From NCBI RefSeq assembly GCF_022771645.1, contig NZ_JALFCU010000118.1:1-64000 (forward strand): a DNA stretch of 64,000 nucleotides, in the 5' to 3' direction. Source of the stretch: Selenomonas sp. (GTDB taxonomy: Bacteria > Bacillota > Negativicutes > Selenomonadales > Selenomonadaceae). This document shows positions 26,428 through 33,363 of the stretch, one piece after another (the first letter of the stretch is position 1; each line of letters starts with the position of its first letter). A program made the translations under genes and the position numbers. Under the pieces are notes generated by a model. That model was given only the letters and a program-made list of their open reading frames with translations. It ran no database searches and had not been told where the DNA came from.

Positions 26428-27066
26428 ATGCGCGTCACGAAAGCCATCAAAGCCGAGCAAGTGCGGATTCTCAGCGAGGTCTACGCTGGCGCGAAGCCCG
26501 CGCTCCAGTTCCACAATCCGTTCGAACTGCTCATCGCCGTCATCCTCTCGGCGCAGTGCACGGACAAGCGCGTGAACGTCACGACGGCGCGCCTGTTCCA
26601 GAAAGCCGCGACGCCCGAGGCTATCGTCGCCATGGGCCTCCCCACGCTCGAGAACGAGATCCGCGACTGTGGCCTGTTCCGCAACAAGGCGAAGAACATC
26701 ATGGCGACATGCATGACGCTCTGCGAGCAGTACGGTGGCGAAGTCCCGGAGGACTATGACGAGCTCTTGAAGCTCCCGGGCGTCGGCCGCAAGACGGCGA
26801 ACGTCGTCACGTCCATCGCGTTCCACCGTCCCGCCATCGCCGTCGACACTCACGTCTTCCGCGTCTCGAATCGATTAAAACTCGCGACAGGAGAAACGCC
26901 GCTCGAGGTCGAGAAAGGCCTGCAAAAAGCCATCCCGAAAGACCGCTGGAGCGAAGCCCACCACTGGCTCATCTGGCACGGACGTCGCATCTGCAAAGCC
27001 CGTCGGCCGCTTTGCGATGAATGCCCGCTCAAAGAAGTCTGTCCAAGCGTCGGACATGCAGAATGA
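26428..27066 (+). CDS. nth: Endonuclease III (DNA glycosylase/AP lyase)
   Basis: A 212-residue Nth that removes oxidised pyrimidines and nicks AP sites. It has the helix-hairpin-helix LPGVGRKTANVV with the catalytic Lys, VDTHVFRV with the catalytic Asp, and the C-terminal [4Fe-4S] set C-x6-C-x2-C-x5-C. It starts at the ATG 26428, immediately after UPF0210, and relies on the SufBCD system for its cluster. Confidence 0.97.
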   Translation: MRVTKAIKAEQVRILSEVYAGAKPALQFHNPFELLIAVILSAQCTDKRVNVTTARLFQKAATPEAIVAMGLPTLENEIRDCGLFRNKAKNIMATCMTLCEQYGGEVPEDYDELLKLPGVGRKTANVVTSIAFHRPAIAVDTHVFRVSNRLKLATGETPLEVEKGLQKAIPKDRWSEAHHWLIWHGRRICKARRPLCDECPLKEVCPSVGHAE

Positions 27067-27079
27067 AAGGAGGCCCGCA

Positions 27080-27571
27080 ATGATTTATCGCAAAGCCACT
27101 TTCAACGATATTGAACAAATCTTCGCCCTCGTCAACGACTACGCGAGCGACGGCATCATGCTCGCGCGTTCGCGCAACACGCTGTACGAGACGCTCAGGG
27201 ACATGATCGTCGCCGAGGACGAGACGGGCGCGGTCGTCGGCGTCGGCGGCCTCCACATCGTCTGGGACCGCATGGCGGAGGTCCGCACGATGGCCATCTC
27301 GCCCGCGCACACGCGGCGCGGCATCGGCGCGGAGATCGTGAAGCGCTTGCTCTCGGAAGGCCGCGCGCTCGGCGTGACGATGTTCTTCACGCTGACGTAC
27401 AAGCCCGGCTTCTTCCAGACGCTCGGCTTCCACACCGTCACGAAGGAGACGTTGCCGCCGAAGGTCTGGAAAGATTGCATCGACTGCCCGAAATTCCCGA
27501 ACTGCGACGAGATCGCGCTCGTGCGCGACGAGGGCGGCGCACAGGGAGAGGAGATGAGTTTCCATGGCTGA
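27080..27571 (+). CDS. GNAT N-acetyltransferase, short ArgA-like
   Basis: A 163-residue GNAT enzyme. It has the acetyl-CoA loop RTMAISPAHTRRGIGAEIV and the C-terminal Cys motif KVWKDCIDCPKFPNCDEIAL seen in short ArgA-like acetyltransferases. A role in N-acetylglutamate formation is plausible by family, but no arg genes are nearby. The ATG at 27080 follows AAAGGAGG; its stop overlaps the next start. Confidence 0.85.
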   Translation: MIYRKATFNDIEQIFALVNDYASDGIMLARSRNTLYETLRDMIVAEDETGAVVGVGGLHIVWDRMAEVRTMAISPAHTRRGIGAEIVKRLLSEGRALGVTMFFTLTYKPGFFQTLGFHTVTKETLPPKVWKDCIDCPKFPNCDEIALVRDEGGAQGEEMSFHG

Positions 27572-28589
27572 CGAAAAACGCGCCGTGCCGCCGAAACTCG
27601 ACCTCACGCCGGAACAGACGGCCGCTATGCGCCGTGCGGCGGCCATGGACGCGCCCGACATCGCGGCGCTGCCGCCCGGCCATCCCGTGGCCGTGCTGCG
27701 CGCGGAGAACGCGGCCATGAACGCGCGCATCGACGCACTCGCGCACGACAACGAACTGCCGGAACCGCCGGCGGATTTCGTCGAGCGTTTCCTCGCGCTC
27801 AACGCCGTGCGCACGCATTACATGAAAAAAGAGGAGCTCGTCATGCCGCTCCTCTATCAATACGGAGTGACGGGCCCCTCGGACGTCATGTGGCGCGACG
27901 ACGACGCGATGAAGAAAGAACTCGGCACGATTTCGCGCAGCCTGCAAGAGGACGCGGGGAACGCCATCATTTATCGCGGCCGCATCCGCACGCTGCTCGC
28001 AGGTCTCAAATCTATGACGCGCAAGGAAGACGCCATCCTGTTCCCGTTGTCGCTCCGCTATTTCAGCGACGAAGAATGGTACGCCGTCTACGACGATGCC
28101 ATCGACATGGGCACGGCGTTCATCGCGCCGCACGAACCGTGGGAGGCGGCAGAAGTGTGGCGCAAGGCGCAGGCCGATGCAGCAGCCGCGAAAACGTTCG
28201 AGAACGGCAAGATCCAGCTGCCGACGGGCGAGCTCGCCGTGCGCGAGCTTCGCGCGATGATGAAACTCCTCGGCGTCGACATCACGTTCATCGACGCAGC
28301 CGACCACCTGCGCTATTTCGAGAACGAAGGCAAGGTCTTCGCCCGCCCGAAGCTCGCGCTCGGCCGCCCGGTCTACGACTGCCACCCGACGCAGATCGTG
28401 CCAGTCGTGAAGAACTTGCTCGCCGACTTCAAAGCAAAGCGACGCGACCATATGACGATCTTTCGCCGCATCGCAGGAAAGCCCATCGGCGTGCGTTACC
28501 ATGCGGTCTACGATGACGACGGCACGTACCTCGGCGCTGTCGAGTTCGTGCAGGACTTCACGGAAGCGCTCGAACATTTCCAGAAGTAA
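27564..28589 (+). CDS. DUF438 hemerythrin-like / PAS domain protein
   Basis: A 341-residue protein. The middle carries an HHE-type four-helix region (GHPVAVLRAENAAMN, RTHYMKKEELVMPLLYQYG, KEDAILFPLSLRYF) expected to bind a di-iron centre. The C-terminal PAS-like part (IQLPTGELAVRELRAMMKLL, then RPVYDCHPTQIVPVVKNLL and PIGVRYHAVYDDDGTYLG) matches the DUF438 family. It probably senses O2, NO or redox state; no output domain is visible. The start overlaps the GNAT gene by 8 bases. Confidence 0.82.
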   Translation: MADEKRAVPPKLDLTPEQTAAMRRAAAMDAPDIAALPPGHPVAVLRAENAAMNARIDALAHDNELPEPPADFVERFLALNAVRTHYMKKEELVMPLLYQYGVTGPSDVMWRDDDAMKKELGTISRSLQEDAGNAIIYRGRIRTLLAGLKSMTRKEDAILFPLSLRYFSDEEWYAVYDDAIDMGTAFIAPHEPWEAAEVWRKAQADAAAAKTFENGKIQLPTGELAVRELRAMMKLLGVDITFIDAADHLRYFENEGKVFARPKLALGRPVYDCHPTQIVPVVKNLLADFKAKRRDHMTIFRRIAGKPIGVRYHAVYDDDGTYLGAVEFVQDFTEALEHFQK

Positions 28590-28593
28590 CAAA

Positions 28594-28633
28594 ATGGCGC
28601 TGGCAGCCTCGGCTGCCAGCGCCATCTATTTTT
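28594..28633 (+). terminator. Terminator after the DUF438 gene
   Basis: A perfect 15-bp stem (ATGGCGCTGGCAGCC with GGCTGCCAGCGCCAT) with a two-base loop, followed by CTATTTTT. It also lies at the 3' end of the convergent small gene. Confidence 0.9.
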
Positions 28634-28641
28634 ATGATTCC

Positions 28642-28926
28642 TCAAAACCACTTGTCTTTTTCAAAAATCTGGAAGTCATACCAGAGGACCATGCCGTACC
28701 GCGACGTGCACGTCTTCCGCCGGTTCGGGTCCCAATGCACCTCGATGACGCGGCCGTCGCGCATAGCGCGCAGGAGGCACGTGCCGTCGGCGACGCACGC
28801 CTTCCAACCGCGCCGCATGAGGAAGCACTCGAAATCATACACATCCCGGAGCCGCACGAGCCCGATCCATCCGATCCGCTCATGCTCGGCATCCAGCAGC
28901 TTCTGCTTGCGTGCATTCGTCTTCAT
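28642..28926 (-). CDS. Small hypothetical protein
   Basis: A 94-residue protein that I do not recognise. It contains LRDVYDFECFLMRRGWKAC and MRDGRVIEVHWDPNRRK, and ends YDFQIFEKDKWF. No signal peptide or membrane segment. The start at 28926 has GGAAGGATGG upstream; the ATG at 28935 is an alternative. A TGC-TATGAT extended -10 lies about 75 bases upstream (near 29008). Confidence 0.6.
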   Translation of the reverse strand: MKTNARKQKLLDAEHERIGWIGLVRLRDVYDFECFLMRRGWKACVADGTCLLRAMRDGRVIEVHWDPNRRKTCTSRYGMVLWYDFQIFEKDKWF

Positions 28927-29101
28927 GGAGACCATCCTTCCATATGTTGTTGTTTGTCCGGCAGAAAACAGCGGATTTCCACGAAATCTTGTTTTCTTAC
29001 GTTCATCATAGCACGGATGTGAACAAAAAACACGAATGTTACGTTAAGTGTTTGTAAAGTTGTATACACAGAGGAAACGGTTGTCGATGCGAGACGGCTC
29101 A

Positions 29102-29110
29102 TGGTATACT
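29102..29110 (+). promoter_or_regulatory. Extended -10 promoter for MNT/HEPT module 2
   Basis: TG-G-TATACT at 29102-29110 with TTGTCG at 29081-29086 (18-base spacer). Identical nonamer to that of module 1. Confidence 0.65.
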
Positions 29111-29131
29111 GTAAAAAAGGAGTGGAGCTCT

Positions 29132-29422
29132 ATGCGCACAATAGAAAACATTCGCGAGCAGATTACGCCAATCTGCAAAAAATACGGCGTGAAATCCGTC
29201 CGGTTGTTCGGCTCGTACGCGCGCGGCGAAGCGCACGAAAGAAGTGACATCGATTTTTTCGTCGAGCTTGGCAACGTTCGCGATTTGTTCACGCTCAGCG
29301 CATTCCGCCTTGATCTCATCGATGCATTACAGATGGAAGTAGATATTGTGACGAAATTGCCGGACAGTCCGGAGTTCCAGCGGGAGCTGGCGAGAGATGA
29401 GGTGCTCGTTTATGCAGCTTGA
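29132..29422 (+). CDS. mntA: MntA-like nucleotidyltransferase antitoxin (module 2)
   Basis: A 96-residue MNT-domain protein with GSX10DXD (GSYARG at 27-32; D39 and D41 in SDIDFFV). It has the same length and motif spacing as the first MntA but is clearly diverged. The ATG at 29132 follows AAAAAAGGAG. It overlaps the HEPT gene, forming a second MNT/HEPT module. The base composition is more AT-rich than that of its neighbours. Confidence 0.85.
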   Translation: MRTIENIREQITPICKKYGVKSVRLFGSYARGEAHERSDIDFFVELGNVRDLFTLSAFRLDLIDALQMEVDIVTKLPDSPEFQRELARDEVLVYAA

Positions 29423-29780
29423 ACGGAAAGACCGGCAGATTCTCGAACACATTCAAAAGTATTGCGAAGAAGTTCAGATGGCACTCGACAGCTTTCATCG
29501 AAGTGAAGACGAGTTCATGCGAAATCCTGTCTTTCGGAATGCGTGTTCGATGCCGATGATGCAAGCCGGTGAACTCGCAAAATATTTGTCTGACCCGTTC
29601 GTGCAATCCGACAGCTTGACGAGCGGTACGCCATGGAGAGCGATCAAAGGGATGCGTAACTTGTTTGCGCATGACTATCACGCGATGAATTACGAAGTCA
29701 TTTGGGAGACGGCGATGAAAAATATTCCGGAACTCGAGGAACATATTCAAACGTTGCTGGAAAAACAAGGCGGATATTAA
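29412..29780 (+). CDS. hepT: HEPT-domain toxin, DUF86 type (module 2)
   Basis: A 122-residue all-helical DUF86/HepT protein with the RX4HXY active-site motif RNLFAHDY. The ATG at 29412 overlaps the antitoxin stop; an ATG at 29397 would add five residues. The RNase-type toxin is presumed to be AMPylated by its MNT partner. A terminator follows at once. Confidence 0.86.
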   Translation: MQLERKDRQILEHIQKYCEEVQMALDSFHRSEDEFMRNPVFRNACSMPMMQAGELAKYLSDPFVQSDSLTSGTPWRAIKGMRNLFAHDYHAMNYEVIWETAMKNIPELEEHIQTLLEKQGGY

Positions 29781-29824
29781 ATATGCGGCATCATAATTTT
29801 GAACTATGATGCCGCATATTTTGT
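29780..29824 (+). terminator. Terminator of MNT/HEPT module 2
   Basis: A perfect 16-bp stem (AATATGCGGCATCATA with TATGATGCCGCATATT) at 29780-29795/29805-29820 with a short T tail; it overlaps the hepT stop. Confidence 0.88.
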
Positions 29825-29849
29825 TGTATGTTACATAATGCATTTGCAA

Positions 29850-29959
29850 TATGGAAAAGACGCGCCGCCTGCGGAGGAAAGGGTCGATCCGCAGACGGCG
29901 CGTTGTGCGGCCATCGGGGCAAAAAGCATGGAGGCTTTTTGATGGCCACTCTTATTATA
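29850..29959 (-). ncRNA. Candidate small structured RNA
   Basis: On the minus strand a TATAAT box (29954-29959) is followed by a two-part hairpin (29909-29915 with 29941-29947; 29921-29927 with 29934-29940). A 16-bp GC-rich stem comes next (29888-29903 with 29860-29875) and a CTTTTCC tail. That is promoter, two hairpins and terminator in about 100 bases with no convincing ORF. The -35 is weak. It could instead be 3' structure of the FliB-like gene, which ends about 115 bases upstream. The rest of the 29781-30075 gap shows nothing else. Confidence 0.4.
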
Positions 29960-30075
29960 ACATAAAAGGAACGCGGGATAAGTGTTTTTTGCAACCAAAC
30001 TTGATTTCGTACGAAACTTTAATGTAGCCGGCTTGTGACGTTCGCCTTGCATGATACGGGCGAAACTGCCTAAAA

Positions 30076-31122
30076 TCACGCGGATGTCCCGGAGGCATGC
30101 TCCTGCACATGGAACAGCGTGTTGAACATCCAGAGGCTGTCCTCTTCGTGCGGGGCGAGGGCTTTTTCGATGGCGGCGAGGCAGGCGGGGGACTGCGGCA
30201 GGCGGGCGGCGCGGCTCGTGAGCCCCGCAATCTGATGGCCCGTGAGGATTTGCCGCTCGATGGCGGCGAGACCGGTGAGCAGGAGCTCATAGACCTTCGC
30301 GGCGATGACGAACACCCAGTAGTTGTGGATGAGTCCGCCGCGCACAGCGCAGGGGTAGAGCTCCGTGAACCATTGGTGCAGCAGGAAGTGCTCGAGGAGC
30401 TGCGGGAAAGGGATCGTCACGTAGCTTTCGAGGCTGCGGCGGCAGACGGGGAACGCGCGCGCGATGTGCTGGAGGTCGGGCGTGGAGCCTAGGTGGAACG
30501 CGCGGGCGGCGCGGCTGACGTCCTCGCGTGTGAGCGGGCTGTGCGGATCCGCTGCGATGTCTTTGATGATGCCCCAGAGGAAATTGAGGTGCTGGAGCGG
30601 TTCGAACGAAATATTCCGGAGCGCTTCATGGAAGCGTGCTTCGAACATCGGCGAATCGTAACTCTTGATGATCTTGCCGAGCTCATAGCCCTGACCCTGC
30701 TCGATGAAATCGACGGCGTCCTCAAGGTAGATGCCGAGCAGGATGAGCCGTACGTCGAGCGGATAGCGCTGCATCGTCAGGAGCTTCATGCACGTGCGCT
30801 GGAGGTCGAGGAGGTACGAAATCTCGGGCAGCGGCTCTGCGAGCAAAGGAATCTCGCGGTTCGCGGCGTGGAGGTGCGACGCGGGCAGCGTCGCCGTTTG
30901 GAAATGGAACGCGCCCGTCTGGAACAGCACGTGCGCGCAAGTGGCAGGGCAGGCGAGGCGCAGCGACCGCTCGTAGATGCCACCGATGTGCAGGTCGCGG
31001 AGCGCCGGGCAGCGCGGCGGGCGCGCGGCGCCGGAGGACGCAGGGACGAGCGGGCAGTGCGTTTCAGGGCAGACGAAGGAGGACACATAGCTCGGTGCGA
31101 TGCAGAGAGAAGCAGCTGGCAC
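30076..31122 (-). CDS. FliB-like lysine N-methylase family protein (divergent)
   Basis: A 348-residue protein. The N-terminal pattern (APSYVSSFVCPETHC, then CPALRDL and ERSLRLACPATCAHVLF) resembles flagellin lysine-N-methylase FliB, where these cysteines bind a cluster. The section between the cysteine groups is about 60 residues shorter than usual and the TCC-GW motif is missing. The C-terminal part is helical (HQWFTELYPCAVRGGLIHNYW). The GTG at 31122 follows AAGGAGG. Co-directional with the AEC gene (31-base gap). The assignment is tentative and activity is uncertain. Confidence 0.55.
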   Translation of the reverse strand: MPAASLCIAPSYVSSFVCPETHCPLVPASSGAARPPRCPALRDLHIGGIYERSLRLACPATCAHVLFQTGAFHFQTATLPASHLHAANREIPLLAEPLPEISYLLDLQRTCMKLLTMQRYPLDVRLILLGIYLEDAVDFIEQGQGYELGKIIKSYDSPMFEARFHEALRNISFEPLQHLNFLWGIIKDIAADPHSPLTREDVSRAARAFHLGSTPDLQHIARAFPVCRRSLESYVTIPFPQLLEHFLLHQWFTELYPCAVRGGLIHNYWVFVIAAKVYELLLTGLAAIERQILTGHQIAGLTSRAARLPQSPACLAAIEKALAPHEEDSLWMFNTLFHVQEHASGTSA

Positions 31123-31153
31123 GGAAATCAGTCCTCCTTTTTCGATGCAGTCA

Positions 31154-32095
31154 TCAGAATAATCCCATCGTTTTCGTCACGAAGATCCAGCCGAACATCG
31201 TGAATGCAGAGAGCGCGGACGTGAAGACGACGCAGTTGCCGGCGAGCGGCGCGTCGCCGCCCATCTGCTGCGCCATGGCGTACGACGCGACGGCGCACGG
31301 CGTCGCGAAGATGGCGATGAGCGTGACGAACTCCGCGTCGCGGAAGCCGAGCGCTGCGCCGAGCGAGAGCATGATGGCCGGCGCGACGATGAGGCGCGCG
31401 ATCGTGCAGGCCCAGAGGTCGCGGCGACTGTCCGCGATGCCACCTTTCTCGAACGATGCGCCGAGGATGATCAGCGCGACGGGCGTCGTCGACGTGCCGA
31501 TCTGCGCGATCGGCTTCAGGATCGGATCGGGAATCGGAAACGGCAAAAAGCGGCAGAGCGCACCGAGAATGATGCCGTCGATCATCGGATTTTTCAGCAC
31601 GCGCACGAGGATCGGCACGAGCTCGAACTTCCCGCCGCGGAACGACTCGAGCTCGAGCACGGCGTAGATGTTGTAGAGCGGCACGATGGCCGCAATCATC
31701 ATCGTCGGGATGACGGCGGCTTCCTCGCCGAAGATGTTCACGACGATCGGGATGCCGAGGATGACGAAGTTGCTGCGGAAAATCGCCTGCACCATCGTGC
31801 CGCGCTTCGGATTGTCCTTCTCGAACCACAGGGAAAATGCGACGGCGGCGAGGAACAGCGCTGTGACGGACGCCATGCCGAACACGACGAGGCTCGGGTC
31901 GAAGCCGTCTTCGAAGTCGGCGCGGTAGATGTTCGAGAACATCATGCAGAAGAAAAAAACCTTGAACACCATGCTGTTCATGTGCTTCAGTTCCGTCGGC
32001 GTCATGAGTCGCGCGTGCTTCACGAAGAGGCCGACGCCGATGAGCACGAAGATCGGGATGACGGCGCTCACGGCGACGATGAAATTGCTGAACAT
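31154..32095 (-). CDS. AEC family (auxin efflux carrier-type) transporter
   Basis: A 313-residue membrane protein with about 10 helices in two inverted halves. It has the family features FRSNFVILGIPIVVNIFG, NPMIDGIILGALCRFLP and VALIILGASFEKGG. Bacterial members export or import malate or other organic acids. The ATG at 32095 follows AGGAGG, which is buried in a long hairpin. It is downstream of trpS in the same direction. Confidence 0.9.
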   Translation of the reverse strand: MFSNFIVAVSAVIPIFVLIGVGLFVKHARLMTPTELKHMNSMVFKVFFFCMMFSNIYRADFEDGFDPSLVVFGMASVTALFLAAVAFSLWFEKDNPKRGTMVQAIFRSNFVILGIPIVVNIFGEEAAVIPTMMIAAIVPLYNIYAVLELESFRGGKFELVPILVRVLKNPMIDGIILGALCRFLPFPIPDPILKPIAQIGTSTTPVALIILGASFEKGGIADSRRDLWACTIARLIVAPAIMLSLGAALGFRDAEFVTLIAIFATPCAVASYAMAQQMGGDAPLAGNCVVFTSALSAFTMFGWIFVTKTMGLF

Positions 32096-32100
32096 GAAAA

Positions 32101-32151
32101 GACCTCCTGACGTGGCAAACCATACGGTTCTATTATGCCACGCAGGAGGTC
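32101..32151 (-). promoter_or_regulatory. Hairpin masking the Shine-Dalgarno of the AEC gene / trpS terminator
   Basis: On the minus strand, 32151-32136 pairs with 32117-32101 (16 pairs, one bulge), and the second arm contains the AGGAGG site of the AEC gene, followed by TTTTC and the ATG. It can act as trpS terminator and as an SD block. The loop side holds TG-G-CATAAT, an extended -10 whose transcripts would lack the first arm. Confidence 0.6.
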
Positions 32152-32196
32152 GTTCGTTTTTATGAAAACATTAGTTTTCTCAATGGAGCAGGAAGA

Positions 32197-33204
32197 TCAG
32201 CTTTCGAGCAGCAGGCCGACGCGCTTCTTCGCTTTCGTCAGCGTCTTGTTCGCGATGTACGTCGCGCGCTCCGCGCCTTTCTTCATCTGTTCGTCGAGGC
32301 ACGCGCGGTCGTTCATGAGGCGATCGAAGTTCTCGCGCACGGGGCGGAGCTCCTCGACGACGGCCTCACCAACGGCTTTCTTGAAGTCGCCGTAGCCTTT
32401 GCCGGCGAATTCGGCCGTGATGTCATCCATCGATTTGTGTGTGACGGCGGAGTAGATCGTCATGAGGTTGCACACGCCGGGCTTACCTTCGCGGAACGCG
32501 ACTTCGGACTCGCTGTCCGTCACGGCGCTCTTGAATTTGTTCATGATGACCTTCGGGTCGTCGAGAATCGAGATCGTCGCCTTTGGGTTCGGGTCGGACT
32601 TGCTCATCTTGCTCGTCGGGTCCTGCAGGCTCATGACGCGCGCGCCGGCTTTCGGGTAGTAGCCCTCGGGCAGCTTGAAGATTTCGCCATACGTGTGGTT
32701 GAAGCGCGTCGCGACGTCGCGCGTGAACTCGAGGTGCTGCGTCTGGTCGGCGCCGACGGGGACGTAGTCCGCCTGGTAGAGCAGGATGTCGCCCGCCATG
32801 AGCGCCGGGTACGTGAACAGGCCGGCGTTGATGTTGTCCGGGTGCTTCTGCGACTTGTCCTTGAACTGCGTCATGCGCGACAGCTCGCCGAACTGCGAGC
32901 AGCAATCCATGATCCAGCCCATCTCCGCATGCGCCTTGTTGTGGCTCTGCACGAAGACGAGGCTCTTGTCGGGGTCGATGCCGCACGCGAGCAGGAGCGC
33001 GAACGCCTGCCGCGTCTGGGCACGGCGCTTCTGCGGATCGATGTGGATCGTCATCGAGTGCAGGTCGGCGATGAAATAGTAGCAAAGGTATTCGTCCTGC
33101 AGATCCTTCCAGCCCTTGACCGCGCCGAGATAATTGCCGAGCGTGAACACGCCCGTCGGCTGGATGCCGGAAAGGATGATTTTCTTCTGCGTTTCTTCTG
33201 CCAT
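32197..33204 (-). CDS. trpS: Tryptophanyl-tRNA synthetase
   Basis: A 335-residue class I synthetase that charges tRNA-Trp. The HIGH-equivalent is in PTGVFTLGNYLGAVKGW and the KMSKS loop is SKMSKSDPN. The length is typical. The ATG at 33204 follows AGGAGGAA. It has its own strong promoter, and the roughly 25-base leader is too short for a T-box, so tRNA-responsive control is not evident. Confidence 0.97.
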   Translation of the reverse strand: MAEETQKKIILSGIQPTGVFTLGNYLGAVKGWKDLQDEYLCYYFIADLHSMTIHIDPQKRRAQTRQAFALLLACGIDPDKSLVFVQSHNKAHAEMGWIMDCCSQFGELSRMTQFKDKSQKHPDNINAGLFTYPALMAGDILLYQADYVPVGADQTQHLEFTRDVATRFNHTYGEIFKLPEGYYPKAGARVMSLQDPTSKMSKSDPNPKATISILDDPKVIMNKFKSAVTDSESEVAFREGKPGVCNLMTIYSAVTHKSMDDITAEFAGKGYGDFKKAVGEAVVEELRPVRENFDRLMNDRACLDEQMKKGAERATYIANKTLTKAKKRVGLLLES

Positions 33205-33232
33205 GCGTGGTTCCTCCTAATCAATATGTTTG

Positions 33233-33261
33233 AGAATATCACGCGTGTGTAAGCTTGTCAA
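33233..33261 (-). promoter_or_regulatory. trpS promoter
   Basis: On the minus strand TTGACA (33261-33256), 17 bases, TATTCT (33238-33233). Confidence 0.8.
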
Positions 33262-33277
33262 TTTTTTTCAAAAGCGC

Positions 33278-33305
33278 TTGCAAAACGTGTGGAATTTGCT
33301 ATACT
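33278..33305 (+). promoter_or_regulatory. Promoter of the P-type ATPase gene
   Basis: TTGCAA (33278-33283), 16 bases, TATACT (33300-33305) with TGC before the -10. Confidence 0.7.
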
Positions 33306-33363
33306 GAAAGCAATAGATGAACAACTGCTCATATGTTAGGAAAGAGAGGCAGGCGTCTTCGTC

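Noticed and set aside
33205..33261. T-box or riboswitch before trpS
   Set aside because: The leader between the promoter and ATG is only about 25 bases, too short for a T-box.
33258..33285. cre-like catabolite site (AAAGCGCTTGCA) between trpS and the ATPase
   Set aside because: The centre resembles a cre half-site but the outer positions do not match; neither flanking gene is an obvious carbon-regulated gene.
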